DNA from: Nitrospinaceae bacterium
GTDB taxonomy: Bacteria; Nitrospinota; Nitrospinia; Nitrospinales; VA-1
Assembly (NCBI GenBank): GCA_029261695.1
Contig: JAJDAV010000093.1
Span: 1 to 39,705, forward strand
Direction: 5' to 3'
DNA: 39,705 nt
Each line of letters opens with the position of its first letter. Within the stretch, counting starts at the first letter, position 1. Positions 24,317-32,839 of this stretch are shown one piece after another. The position numbers and the translations under genes are program-made. The notes beneath the pieces were generated by a model that saw only the letters and a program-made list of their open reading frames with translations, ran no database searches and was not told where the DNA came from.

Positions 24317-24986
24317 CTCTGGATACCTTTCCGTTTATCGTCCCGGAATCCTGGTCAGAGGCCTGTTTGGAAAGCTCTATATCTGGGTCAATGGATAAAG
24401 GGGAGGTTTGTGCCCAGGAAGTTTCGAAGTCACTGAAGGGAACGAAAAAGAAAATATAATTAAAGGGAAACCAGAAGCGGTCTGTTTCCAAATCTGCCTT
24501 TACCCGAACATAATACTTCTCATTTGGGTCCAGGCGAAAAATAGGGGCTATGGGAATGTCTTTCAAGGTAAGCATTAGCTTTTGATACCTTGAAGATTTT
24601 CGCGTGATTACTTTTCTACGAACATTCTTTCCTACCTCTGAAAATCGGTATGTTTTTTTAAGAGAATCATACTGAATTTTATGCCTTACCGTATTGGAAC
24701 TTATCAGACTGTCGACCCAGGCAGCATTTTCTTTTCTTAATTCTATTTCGTAGGTGAAACCCATTGGCACACCGCTTTCTATTGCCTCTAAAATCTTATC
24801 TGTGAATCCATCAATAAGGCGGGCATTCATTACCACGTATTTTCCTTTTGTGGCGACACCAATATTTACAATGTTGGGAGATTCAGCAAATGCGGGTGGA
24901 TTAGGGACAGAAAGGAATATGAAAAACCCTAATATTAAAAAAGGATTAATTCGTTTTATTTTTGAAATAATTAAATGTTTCAACAA
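24291..24986 (-). CDS. DUF4390 secreted protein
   Basis: 231 residues from TTG 24986. A basic, hydrophobic signal peptide (NPFLILGFFIFLSVPNPP, cleavage likely after AFA) is followed by a beta-rich domain with VVMNARLIDGFTDKILEAIESGVP and a closing PFNYIFFFVPFSDFETSW. This matches DUF4390, often found upstream of NtrY. A periplasmic role as a partner or ligand sensor for the kinase is plausible but unproven. The frame stays open to TTG 25022, but GGAGG at 24993-24997 is six bases before TTG 24986, which also gives a proper signal peptide. It overlaps the epimerase gene by 41 bases and ntrY by 26. Confidence 0.85.
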   Translation of the reverse strand: MLKHLIISKIKRINPFLILGFFIFLSVPNPPAFAESPNIVNIGVATKGKYVVMNARLIDGFTDKILEAIESGVPMGFTYEIELRKENAAWVDSLISSNTVRHKIQYDSLKKTYRFSEVGKNVRRKVITRKSSRYQKLMLTLKDIPIAPIFRLDPNEKYYVRVKADLETDRFWFPFNYIFFFVPFSDFETSWAQTSPLSIDPDIELSKQASDQDSGTINGKVSRDVIRSFNK

Positions 24987-25869
24987 GCCCTTCCTCCAGC
25001 GAAACACAAGGTTTCCAACCAAATTTTTTTAACAGTTTACTGCTGTCAATCGCGCTTCTTCTCTGTTCCCCTTTTCTAGCAGCGCTATGCTCAGCAGATG
25101 TGGCTGTTTTCGAAACTTTTAACAGACCTTGCGTTAAAAAGTTAACACTGGTCTCTTTTCCTGTTCCCACATTGTAAATTCCAGAACATTGTGGGTTTAA
25201 TGCAATGATATTGGCTTGGGCAATATCTCGAACAGATATAAAATCTCTGGTTTGCTCGCCATCACCGCAAATTATCGGCGGTAAGTTTTCCATTAACCGC
25301 TGACAGAAAATTGCCACCACACCTGCTTCTCCATGTGGATTCTGGTGTGGACCGTAAACATTGCTGTAGCGCAGAATGGTAGTGCTCAAGCCATGCTGCG
25401 TACCAAAATAGTTTACGTATTTTTCCGCAGACAATTTTGATATCCCGTAAGGACTCAAAGGTTGGCACGGATGCTCTTCGCTTGCCGGAAAGGTTTCTTG
25501 TTCTCCATACATTGCCCCGCCAGTTGAAGCGAATATAAATTTATCAATTTTCAAAGATACAGCATTTTGAAGAAGTTGTAAAGTACCAATAATGTTGGAG
25601 TTAGCGTCAAATAATGGATCTGAGACAGACTCTGAAACTGAAATTTGGGCTGCGTGGTGGTTGATGACTTCAACCTTTTCTTTTTTCAGTATGGTCTTTA
25701 CTTCGGGAGCATGAATATTTAAGTGGTAAAAAGTAGCTTTTGGGTTTACGAACCTCATTTCCCCGGAAGACAGGTCATCTATGATAATGACTTCATGACC
25801 TGCAGCAATATATGCATTAACGATATGAGAGCCAATGAAACCGGCTCCCCCTGTTACCAAAACTTTCAT
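24946..25869 (-). CDS. NAD-dependent sugar-nucleotide epimerase/dehydratase (GalE-like SDR)
   Basis: 307 residues of the extended short-chain dehydrogenase family. The N-terminal TGGAGFIGSH is the NAD-binding GxxGxxG, D32 and nearby residues fit NAD preference, the catalytic Ser/Tyr/Lys are seen in FASTGGAMYGE and PYGISKLSAEKY, and the C-terminal half has LRYSNVYGPHQNP and GDGEQTRDFISVRD. It probably interconverts UDP-sugars (UDP-glucose 4-epimerase or a related type) for cell-surface polysaccharide, but the exact sugar cannot be read. It overlaps the mutS stop by four bases (ATGA), so it is translated from the same message. No glycosyltransferases are nearby. Confidence 0.87.
   Translation of the reverse strand: MKVLVTGGAGFIGSHIVNAYIAAGHEVIIIDDLSSGEMRFVNPKATFYHLNIHAPEVKTILKKEKVEVINHHAAQISVSESVSDPLFDANSNIIGTLQLLQNAVSLKIDKFIFASTGGAMYGEQETFPASEEHPCQPLSPYGISKLSAEKYVNYFGTQHGLSTTILRYSNVYGPHQNPHGEAGVVAIFCQRLMENLPPIICGDGEQTRDFISVRDIAQANIIALNPQCSGIYNVGTGKETSVNFLTQGLLKVSKTATSAEHSAARKGEQRRSAIDSSKLLKKFGWKPCVSLEEGLVETFNYFKNKTN
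24993..24997 (-). promoter_or_regulatory. Ribosome binding site deciding the DUF4390 start
   Basis: GGAGG on the reverse strand lies six bases before TTG 24986 and nine before TTG 24983. It sits inside the 3' end of the epimerase gene. The longer start at 25022 has no site. Confidence 0.65.
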
Positions 25870-28520
25870 TTATGCTTTTCCTTTAACAGTTTAGTTAATT
25901 CGAAAAGGGTATCCAATGCTTGCTTCGGGGACATGTCATTTGGATCTATTTGCCCTAATTTCTGGATTAGAGGATTTTCAGGTTCAGGAAATAATCCCAA
26001 TTGTCCAGAGGAGGGCGCATTACCTTTTGTTTCGGATCGTGAAATTTTTGGAACACCGACTTCGTCAAATTCACTTTGCTCCAGGTTAAAAAGAACCTCA
26101 TTTGCTCGATCCAGGACTTGTTTTGGCAGACCGGCCAGGCGAGCCACCTGAATCCCATAGCTCTTATCGGCACCTCCAGGAATAATCTTTCTTAAAAATA
26201 TAATTTCATCATTCCATTCTTTAACCTGGACACTATAGTTCTTAACACCCGATAGAACTCGTGATAATTCTGTCAATTCATGATAGTGAGTTGCAAATAA
26301 TGTCTTTGGTCCCCCTTCGGGTTCTGATCCGTGCAAATATTCTACAATAGACCAGGCGATGCTAATTCCATCAAAGGTGCTTGTGCCCCTGCCAATCTCA
26401 TCGAGAATAATTAGGCTTCGGGGGGTAGCATTGTTGAGAATATTTGCGGTCTCATTCATCTCAACCATAAATGTAGATTGGCCTTTTAATAAATGATCTT
26501 GTGCGCCAACTCGGGAAAAAATGCGATCGGTGATCCCCATTTGAACTTGCTCAGCGGGAACAAAGCTGCCAATTTGTGCCATCAGGCAGATCAAGGCAAC
26601 TTGCCTGAGGTAGGTAGACTTTCCTGCCATATTGGGTCCGGTAATAATCATTATTTGCTGTTCAATCGTATTTAAGCAAGTGTCATTAGGAATGAACCGG
26701 TGGCTGGGATCGATTTGTTCAATCAGGGGATGCCTGCCATTTAAAATATTCAAACTGGAATCTTCAAGCATTTCTGGCTGACAATAATTATTGCGGTGTG
26801 CAACTTCTGCAAAAGAAACCAAGGCATCAATTTCACTTATTACACGTGCCATTTTTTGAATTTTCAATCCCGCAGATGAAATTTGGCAACGAACCTCTTC
26901 GAATAAGGTCTGTTCGAGTTCAACTATTTTCTCTTCGGCCTGAGTCACTTCCTCTTCATACTCTTTTAGCTTGGGAGAGATAAACCTTTCGGCATTTACT
27001 AAGGATTGTTTCCTGATGTAATCTTCAGGAACGCGATCTGCATGTTTTTTGGTTACTTCAATAAAATATCCATAGATTTTATTAAAACCTATTTTTAATA
27101 CGGGAATCCCAGTTTTCTCCTTTTCCTCCGTCTCCAGAGAAGCGATCCATCCTTTTCCTTTTCTAGATATGGCTTTAAGTCTATCAAGCTCAGCATCGCA
27201 CCCAGGTTTAAACAAGTTACCTTCTTTAAGGCCAATGGGCGGATCGTCCACAATGTTTTTCTCAATCAGGTCGTATAGAAACTCAAGGTTGTCCCAGTTT
27301 TTTAAATAGTCGGAAAGCTGCGCGCACTCGAACTTGATTAAGGATTTATATAGGTCCGGAAAACTTTCGATGGAATTCTTAAGAGAAACCAAATCTCTAG
27401 CATTGCAAACAGAAAGAGTGATTTTTCCAAGCAATCTTTCAATATCAAAAACCTTTTCTAAAAGATTACGGATTTCTTGTCTGTCCAACGGGAGCGATTT
27501 AAACTTAGATACGATTTCGAGACGAGATTTAATTTTTTCCGAGTCAATCAGAGGTTTAATGATCCATTCGCGAATACGCCTAGCTCCCATTGGAGTGCAT
27601 GATTCATCAAGAAGACTTAGTAAAGAATTTTTTCGCGTTCCCTCGCTTGATTGAATCAGTTCCAAACTGGTCGCAGTGGATTGATCCAACGCCATATAGT
27701 CATGAATGAAAAACGGGGTGATGGAATTGATATGTTCGAGGGCTGACTTTTGGGTTTCATGAAGATAGTGAATCATCGCTCCAGCGGCCGAGATAGCTTG
27801 TTTCATACCCTCGCAACCAAACCCTTCGAGAGATTGGGTTTTAAAATGGTTGAGCAGGTTTTTGACGGCTTCGCTATGAGAGTAGGTCCAGTCTTCCCAA
27901 CTATGAATAAATACCTCCCCGGAAGGCAGCCAGGGCTTGGGTTGTTCCATTAATATTTCTGGGATGAGAATTTCTTTGGGGTCCAGTTTTTTTAGCTCGT
28001 CTGCGAGGAGCGCACCTGAATCATCATTGAATTGGGTAATCTTAAAATTGCCCGTCGATACATCCAAGGCGGCTAGTCCAATTTCGTTTTTAGATATAAA
28101 AATAGAAGCAATAAACTGGTCCGATTTAGGGTCCAGCATATTATCATCCAATGCCGTTCCAGGTGTTATAACGCGAACTACTTCTCTCTTTACCAACCCT
28201 TTAACGAATTTTGGGTTTTCAGTTTGTTCGCAGAGGGCTACTTTTTTTCCTGCCTTTAAAAGTTTTGTTATGTACAGGTTCGATGAGTGATGTGGAATGC
28301 CGCACATAAGGACGGGGTTGGGCTGGTTTTTATTTCTTGAGGTTAGCGTAATTTGCAGTATCTTGGATGCGATTTTTGCATCATCGTTAAACATTTCATA
28401 GAAGTCTCCCATTCTGAAAAAAAGGATTGAATCGGGGTGATCCTTTTTTATCCCGTGGTATTGCTGCATCATAGGAGTTTCCTCCTGTTTGACGCGTTGA
28501 CTTTTTGCGGAAACGACCAT
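25866..28520 (-). CDS. mutS: DNA mismatch repair protein MutS
   Basis: 884 residues from ATG 28520. The N-terminal mismatch-binding domain has TPMMQQYHGIKKDHPDS and FFRMGDFYEMF, the Phe-x-Glu that contacts mismatched bases. The ATPase domain has TGPNMAGKSTYLRQ (Walker A), LIILDEIGRGTSTFDG (Walker B/signature) and FATHYHEL. The C-terminus has GLPKQVLDRANEVL and a short tail. It recognises mismatches and recruits MutL. A second start at 28472 has a perfect AGGAGG, but the conserved TPMMQQ favours the longer form. HIT-gene stop to ATG is nine bases. MutL is not in the window. Confidence 0.97.
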   Translation of the reverse strand: MVVSAKSQRVKQEETPMMQQYHGIKKDHPDSILFFRMGDFYEMFNDDAKIASKILQITLTSRNKNQPNPVLMCGIPHHSSNLYITKLLKAGKKVALCEQTENPKFVKGLVKREVVRVITPGTALDDNMLDPKSDQFIASIFISKNEIGLAALDVSTGNFKITQFNDDSGALLADELKKLDPKEILIPEILMEQPKPWLPSGEVFIHSWEDWTYSHSEAVKNLLNHFKTQSLEGFGCEGMKQAISAAGAMIHYLHETQKSALEHINSITPFFIHDYMALDQSTATSLELIQSSEGTRKNSLLSLLDESCTPMGARRIREWIIKPLIDSEKIKSRLEIVSKFKSLPLDRQEIRNLLEKVFDIERLLGKITLSVCNARDLVSLKNSIESFPDLYKSLIKFECAQLSDYLKNWDNLEFLYDLIEKNIVDDPPIGLKEGNLFKPGCDAELDRLKAISRKGKGWIASLETEEKEKTGIPVLKIGFNKIYGYFIEVTKKHADRVPEDYIRKQSLVNAERFISPKLKEYEEEVTQAEEKIVELEQTLFEEVRCQISSAGLKIQKMARVISEIDALVSFAEVAHRNNYCQPEMLEDSSLNILNGRHPLIEQIDPSHRFIPNDTCLNTIEQQIMIITGPNMAGKSTYLRQVALICLMAQIGSFVPAEQVQMGITDRIFSRVGAQDHLLKGQSTFMVEMNETANILNNATPRSLIILDEIGRGTSTFDGISIAWSIVEYLHGSEPEGGPKTLFATHYHELTELSRVLSGVKNYSVQVKEWNDEIIFLRKIIPGGADKSYGIQVARLAGLPKQVLDRANEVLFNLEQSEFDEVGVPKISRSETKGNAPSSGQLGLFPEPENPLIQKLGQIDPNDMSPKQALDTLFELTKLLKEKHK
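28481..28486 (-). promoter_or_regulatory. Shine-Dalgarno-like AGGAGG inside the mutS 5' end
   Basis: AGGAGG on the reverse strand is eight bases before an in-frame ATG at 28472 (codon 17). The annotated ATG 28520 has no such site. It either marks an alternative start or arises by chance from Gln-Glu-Glu codons. Confidence 0.4.
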
Positions 28521-28529
28521 TAGAGAGAA

Positions 28530-29018
28530 TTAGAGAGTCAAATTTTTAAAATGAGGATGTAGTTTTTCGTAGGTAGACCGTAAATGTTCAGGGTGAACCT
28601 TCACCTCGCCGAGTACAGGCATGAAATTGGTGTCTCCTGACCAGCGTGGAACAATGTGGCAATGTATGTGTTCATCATATCCTGCTCCCGCTGCTTTGCC
28701 AATATTGTAACCAACATTAAATCCATCAGGCCCAATAACGGCTTTCAAGATTTTAATGGATTCTTGAGTCAATTGGTTGACTTCTAGTTTTTCAGAATCG
28801 TTTTGTTCAGTAATGCAACCAATATGTCGGTAAGGGGAAACCATTATATGAGCACTGTTATAAGGAAAAATATTCATTATGATGAATGAATGTTCTCCCT
28901 TGAACAAAATGTAATTTTTTTCATTGTCATCAGAAGAGGGGAGAACGCAAAATATACATTCATCGCTTTTTTCACTTTTTATGTACTCCATTCTCCAAGG
29001 TGCCCAAAGTTGTTTCAT
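28530..29018 (-). CDS. HIT-family hydrolase/adenylyltransferase
   Basis: 162 residues. It opens MKQLWAPWRMEYIKS with CIFC, the start typical of AP4A-phosphorylase-like HIT proteins, and carries the histidine triad in DEHIHCHIVPRWSGDTNFM (HxHxH). Members hydrolyse or phosphorolyse dinucleoside polyphosphates or act on nucleotide-linked adducts. The CxxC pair may bind zinc. It sits between ybeY and mutS in the long leftward operon with gaps of 14 and nine bases. Confidence 0.92.
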   Translation of the reverse strand: MKQLWAPWRMEYIKSEKSDECIFCVLPSSDDNEKNYILFKGEHSFIIMNIFPYNSAHIMVSPYRHIGCITEQNDSEKLEVNQLTQESIKILKAVIGPDGFNVGYNIGKAAGAGYDEHIHCHIVPRWSGDTNFMPVLGEVKVHPEHLRSTYEKLHPHFKNLTL

Positions 29019-29032
29019 AATTTATCGAATGG

Positions 29033-29503
29033 CTAAAAGTTACAGGAATCGTTCAGCGCTTTACCGGGAAAAACCAACTTGAATAATTCCCGTGTTTTAC
29101 TTCGCATTTTAATTTCCTCTTGCTCAGATATTTCGTGGTCGTATCCCAGCAGGTGTAAGATACCATGAATAAGTAAAAGAATTACTTCTTCCTTGAAGGA
29201 CAAATTATGCTCTTTGGCCTGAGCTTCAGCGGTGTCCAGAGAAACGGCAATATCCCCTAGTAACAACTCTCCTGGGAGAGATGGGTCGTCTTCTGTGTTT
29301 TGAGGAAAAGATAGGACGTCTGTCGCTTGGTCGATATTCCTGAATTGCTGATTGAGCTGTCGAATCTGGGCATCTTCAGTCAATAGTATGCTGACTTCTT
29401 GATCCTGGCATTCCAGATTGACCATAATCTTTTCAACCAAACTCTCAATATCTTCGCAGTCAATATCAATTTTAGGATGATCGTTTTGCAGCAAAACACC
29501 CAT
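29033..29503 (-). CDS. ybeY: Endoribonuclease / rRNA maturation factor YbeY
   Basis: 156 residues. The zinc-binding motif HGILHLLGYDHE gives H113, H117 and H123 in the HxxxHxxxxxH arrangement of the family; TDVLSFPQ and LLGDIAVS are further conserved blocks. YbeY acts in 16S rRNA 3'-end maturation and ribosome quality control. It follows phoH by 15 bases, the usual phoH-ybeY order. Confidence 0.95.
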   Translation of the reverse strand: MGVLLQNDHPKIDIDCEDIESLVEKIMVNLECQDQEVSILLTEDAQIRQLNQQFRNIDQATDVLSFPQNTEDDPSLPGELLLGDIAVSLDTAEAQAKEHNLSFKEEVILLLIHGILHLLGYDHEISEQEEIKMRSKTRELFKLVFPGKALNDSCNF

Positions 29504-29518
29504 TATGCTTAAACCTTT

Positions 29519-30505
29519 TTATGAACTGGGCTGATCAGAATTTTCTGCTTCAGAGTCTGATTGATCGTATGCCTTTATAATCTTTTTCACCAACTCATGG
29601 CGGACAACATCTTTTTCGGTGAAATAAACAAATTGAATTCCTTCGACTTTTTTCAATAAGGTTTTTACTTGAACCAGACCCGAATCATATTTATGCAGGA
29701 GATCAATTTGAGTAATATCTCCAGTAACCACCATTTTTGATCGGAATCCTAAACGGGTCAAAAACATTTTCATTTGTTCTTTGGTGGCGTTCTGTGCTTC
29801 ATCGAGAATAATAAAGGCATCGCTCAAAGTCCTTCCCCGCATATACGCCAGGGGAGCAATTTCTATAGCCCCATCTTCGATGAGGTGACGGACCTGGTTT
29901 TCCTCCATCATATGGTTTAGAGCATCATAAAGGGGCATGAGATAGGGGTGGATTTTTTCTGAGATATCACCAGGTAGAAATCCCAGTTTTTCACCCGCTT
30001 CAACAGCAGGTCGCACTAAAACAATTTTTTTAAAGCGGCGTTTTAGTAAACCCTCTACAGCCATTGCAACAGCAAGAAATGTTTTTCCTGTTCCCGCAGG
30101 GCCAATGGAAAGAATAATGTCATCCAACTTAACAGCCTGGATGAACTTGTGTTGAGATGGGCCTTTTGGGGTTATAAAGCCTCTTTTGGGCGATACAGCA
30201 ATGCGTTCTGAAAAAATTGTATTCAAATCTGCTTTTGGATCTTCAGCCATCAAGCGGATTGCAAATTTGATGTCTCCATTTTCTACGGGTTGATCAGCAG
30301 CGTGCAGTTTTTCAAGCTGGTGAAACAGGTTCTCAACTGATTCGAGAGAATCTGGTTCGCCTTTTATGCTGATTTGGTTTTCCCGAGTTGTAATGCGGAC
30401 GTTAAACTTTTTCTCTATGAGTTTGAGATTGAGATCTTGGCTTCCAAAAATTTCTGGAATGACTTGATTATTTTCCAGAACTATTTGTTTAGTGGCGGGT
30501 TTCAA
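29519..30505 (-). CDS. phoH: PhoH-like ATPase
   Basis: 328 residues of the PhoH family. An N-terminal KH-like segment (FNVRITTRENQISIKG) precedes the ATPase, which has Walker A SIGPAGTGKTFLAVA, LVRPAVEAGEKLGFLPGD, Walker B AFIILDEAQNATKEQMKMFL and VVTGDITQIDL. These are predicted RNA-associated helicase-like ATPases, functionally linked to ybeY. The start is TTG at 30505, with AAAGAG nearby as a weak site; no closer ATG fits the family N-terminus. The acidic tail (SDSEAENSDQPSS) is poorly conserved in type. Confidence 0.93.
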   Translation of the reverse strand: MKPATKQIVLENNQVIPEIFGSQDLNLKLIEKKFNVRITTRENQISIKGEPDSLESVENLFHQLEKLHAADQPVENGDIKFAIRLMAEDPKADLNTIFSERIAVSPKRGFITPKGPSQHKFIQAVKLDDIILSIGPAGTGKTFLAVAMAVEGLLKRRFKKIVLVRPAVEAGEKLGFLPGDISEKIHPYLMPLYDALNHMMEENQVRHLIEDGAIEIAPLAYMRGRTLSDAFIILDEAQNATKEQMKMFLTRLGFRSKMVVTGDITQIDLLHKYDSGLVQVKTLLKKVEGIQFVYFTEKDVVRHELVKKIIKAYDQSDSEAENSDQPSS

Positions 30506-30531
30506 ATAAGACTCTTTCGAATAGGGTTAAA

Positions 30532-31101
30532 TCACTTTCGTGTGCCTTGCGGGGGGATCAGGCTTAGAAACTCACCACGTGTTCTCGCGTCATCTTTAAA
30601 TGAACCCAACATAGAACTGGTCGTTGTGTATGAGTTTTGTTTGGCGACTCCGCGCATGCACATGCATAAATGCAACGCTTCAACTACCACTCCTACTCCC
30701 ATTGGATTGAGTATTTTGTGGATGCTGTGGGCGATTTGGTTGGTTAGTCGTTCTTGAACTTGTAGTCTTCTGCTAAAGGCATCAACTATTCTTGGGACCT
30801 TGCTGAGACCAATAATTTTGCCTTTGGGTAAGTAAGCAACATGACATTTTCCTATGAACGGTAACATGTGGTGTTCGCACATACTGAAGAGGTCGATGTC
30901 TTTAACGATCACCATCTCATCATAGTCTTCATGGAATAGGGCGCCGTTTACGAGCTCATCAATGTCTACCCAATAACCGCTAGTTAAAAACTTGAGAGAC
31001 TTTTCCACTCTCTCAGGAGTATTTTTTAATCCCTCGCGAGAGGGGTCTTCTCCAATTTCCTTTAATATTTTTTCAATGAGATCTTTCAACAGAAGCTCCA
31101 T
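30532..31101 (-). CDS. folE: GTP cyclohydrolase I
   Basis: 189 residues from ATG 31101. It converts GTP to 7,8-dihydroneopterin triphosphate, the entry to folate, queuosine and biopterin. Zinc ligands are C75 and H78 ([11 protein letters not shown]) and C146 ([11 protein letters not shown]); [14 protein letters not shown] and the [10 protein letters not shown] region complete the active site. An ORF start at 31131 would lie deeper in the preceding gene and is not preferred. A TTG four codons into the gene has GGAG six bases upstream and is an alternative. The start overlaps the PTPS gene by 29 bases, so the two are coupled. Confidence 0.95.
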   Translation of the reverse strand: MELLLKDLIEKILKEIGEDPSREGLKNTPERVEKSLKFLTSGYWVDIDELVNGALFHEDYDEMVIVKDIDLFSMCEHHMLPFIGKCHVAYLPKGKIIGLSKVPRIVDAFSRRLQVQERLTNQIAHSIHKILNPMGVGVVVEALHLCMCMRGVAKQNSYTTTSSMLGSFKDDARTRGEFLSLIPPQGTRK

Positions 31102-31498
31102 GATAGACAACAAAATTACGTTCAGATTCAAATAGTTTTACTTCATGCAATTCGCCACTTCCAATTTTGGGTTCCAAGATGTCCCAAAAATGGATTGCAA
31201 TGTTTTCTGCAGTTGGAATAACTCCCTTCAAAAACTCCACATCAACGTTAAGGTTTTTGTGGTCAACTTTATCCACTATTTCTTCGTTAATTAGTTTTTT
31301 TAGAGCTTTTAAATCCAGTACCATTCCGGTCTCTGGGTCGACTTCACCTCTTACGGTGACTTCAAGGACATAGTTGTGACCATGACCGTTGGGGTTATTG
31401 CAAAGCCCAAACGTTGCTTCGTTTTTTTCGTCGGAGAAATCAGGATTAAAAAGACGATGGCTGGCGCAAAATTCAAGACGGCGAGTTATATAAATCAT
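31073..31498 (-). CDS. 6-pyruvoyl-tetrahydropterin / 6-carboxytetrahydropterin synthase family protein
   Basis: 141 residues. Zinc ligands are H14 (CASHRLF) and H39/H41 (NGHGHNY), with catalytic C33. The spacing C33-NNPNG-H39 gives CxxxxxHGH, which in the motif scheme for this family belongs to the PTPS-II type (pyruvoyl-tetrahydropterin synthase), not the CxxxHGH of QueD. Acts on dihydroneopterin triphosphate, the product of the overlapping folE. Thus biopterin-like synthesis is possible; queuosine synthesis is the alternative. No queC, queE or sepiapterin reductase is in the window, so I leave the symbol empty. Confidence 0.88.
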   Translation of the reverse strand: MIYITRRLEFCASHRLFNPDFSDEKNEATFGLCNNPNGHGHNYVLEVTVRGEVDPETGMVLDLKALKKLINEEIVDKVDHKNLNVDVEFLKGVIPTAENIAIHFWDILEPKIGSGELHEVKLFESERNFVVYHGASVERSH

Positions 31499-31509
31499 GG
31501 ATAATTTTT

Positions 31510-31701
31510 CTATTTAAGATATTTTCGTTTGTTATCTGTGGAATAAAATCCAGGACCATATAAGTGGAAATTCATTTGATTAAAAAGTTTTTCTATCTTG
31601 CCACCACATTTTTCGCATTCAGTCAGAGGGTCATCACTCACCTTTTGCAAAACTTCTTGGACCTCTTTACACTTTTCACATTGGTATTCATAGATGGGCA
31701 T
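31510..31701 (-). CDS. FmdB-family zinc-ribbon protein
   Basis: 63 residues. MPIYEYQCEKCKEVQEV and a second CEKCGG pair give four cysteines (8, 11, 29, 32), the pattern of FmdB/putative regulatory small zinc ribbons. The C-terminus GPGFYSTDN is also typical. AAGGAGG precedes the ATG. The role of these proteins is uncertain; the original link to formamidase regulation does not generalise. It lies 11 bases upstream of the PTPS gene. Confidence 0.9.
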   Translation of the reverse strand: MPIYEYQCEKCKEVQEVLQKVSDDPLTECEKCGGKIEKLFNQMNFHLYGPGFYSTDNKRKYLK

Positions 31702-31777
31702 TATATTGCCTCCTTGCCAACCTCAAGATTGGAAAAAATTACCTGCTAGCTATTATTATATTATATTCCGATTTTGA

Positions 31778-32272
31778 TTAAAAATTCAGATTTGCGGGAA
31801 TTCTTTCTTGCCTAAGTCGTGTTTGCTTTTGGCGATTACTCCCTCTAAACACATTTAGAGTTTTCGGGATATTTTTTTTGACCGTTTCCAGTTCGAAAAT
31901 GGTCGAAGGTAGAGTGAGTCCCCACTCGGGGTCATAGACACCGACTAGCATGCTTTTTTCACTAATTATCTGAATAACAATAAACTTTTCAATAGAATGC
32001 TTTTTTTGGATATCCAGGGGCATCATGTACGTGGCATTTTCATTTTTGGAACCATGCCGCATGACAGCCTTTCCTGAGTCTGTAGATTCAAAGGGTATTG
32101 AAACCAGATAGCTATCCAGTTCCTTGAAAATACGGCTTTTAGGGAACACCACGATGCCATGATTTTCATGGTTCTTATAAAGTTGATACTCATAACCGGA
32201 ATCCGCCAGCGCATAGCTGGGGAAACCAATTAGAATGAAAATCAAGATTGCGAATATAGGTTTCATAGGCAT
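31778..32272 (-). CDS. Hypothetical secreted protein
   Basis: 164 residues. The N-terminus is a signal peptide (PIFAILIFILIGFPSYALA, cleavage likely before DSGYEYQ). The mature part, about 140 residues, is charged and mixed alpha/beta with no cysteine and no motif I recognise. An in-frame Met two codons in (32266) could be the start. It lies between ndk and the fmdB-like gene on the same strand (gaps of 55 and 76 bases). The function is unknown; periplasmic location is predicted. Confidence 0.7.
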   Translation of the reverse strand: MPMKPIFAILIFILIGFPSYALADSGYEYQLYKNHENHGIVVFPKSRIFKELDSYLVSIPFESTDSGKAVMRHGSKNENATYMMPLDIQKKHSIEKFIVIQIISEKSMLVGVYDPEWGLTLPSTIFELETVKKNIPKTLNVFRGSNRQKQTRLRQERIPANLNF

Positions 32273-32327
32273 CTGTAGATTTAGCTATTATTTCAAAGAG
32301 ACTATCTAAAATATCTAAAACGAGAAT

Positions 32328-32744
32328 TTAAGAAAGAATTTCCGTTTCGCTGAAAAAATAAGACATTTCGTATGCCGCGTTTTCCGCAGAGTCGGAGCCG
32401 TGGGTAGAGTTCTTTTCTATGTTCACAGCAAAGTCTTTACGGATGGTACCTGCAGCAGCGTCTTCAGGATTGGTAGCACCCATTAGATCTCTCCAAGCTG
32501 CGATAGCTCCCTCTTTTTCCAGTACTAGAAGTACAACTGGGCCGGAACACATGAACTCTGTCAAACTACCAAAAAAAGGTCGCTCTTTATGGACATAATA
32601 AAAGCCTTCGGCTTGAGCTTGAGAGAGCTGGGCTTTTTTCATTGCAGCTATTTTGAATCCCTTTGACTCAATTCGTTCTAATATTTTTCCAATTAAATTT
32701 CGTTCAACAGCATCTGGTTTGATAATTGCAAATGTTCTTTCCAT
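32328..32744 (-). CDS. ndk: Nucleoside diphosphate kinase
   Basis: 138 residues, typical length. [18 protein letters not shown] opens the family, and the phospho-histidine is H115 in [10 protein letters not shown]; the [17 protein letters not shown] block is intact. It balances NTP and dNTP pools using ATP. The upstream terminator at 32786-32825 separates it from the oxidoreductase operon, so transcription must come either from readthrough or a promoter within about 40 AT-rich bases. It heads the long leftward run that ends at ntrY. Confidence 0.97.
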   Translation of the reverse strand: MERTFAIIKPDAVERNLIGKILERIESKGFKIAAMKKAQLSQAQAEGFYYVHKERPFFGSLTEFMCSGPVVLLVLEKEGAIAAWRDLMGATNPEDAAAGTIRKDFAVNIEKNSTHGSDSAENAAYEMSYFFSETEILS

Positions 32745-32785
32745 TTTACTACTTTCTTTTAAAATTAAATTATTTGATTGAATAA

Positions 32786-32825
32786 AAAAAAGGTATTTGA
32801 GCTGTTAGGCTCAAATACCTTTTTT
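32786..32825 (-). terminator. Strong intrinsic terminator of the oxidoreductase operon
   Basis: A perfect 17-pair stem: GGTATTTGAGC (32792-32802) pairs with GCTCAAATACC (32809-32819), extended by six A-T pairs, with loop TGTTAG. Read on the reverse strand, the stem ends in a run of T. It lies 15 bases after the delta-subunit stop. Confidence 0.9.
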
Positions 32826-32839
32826 GTAACTAAAATAGA

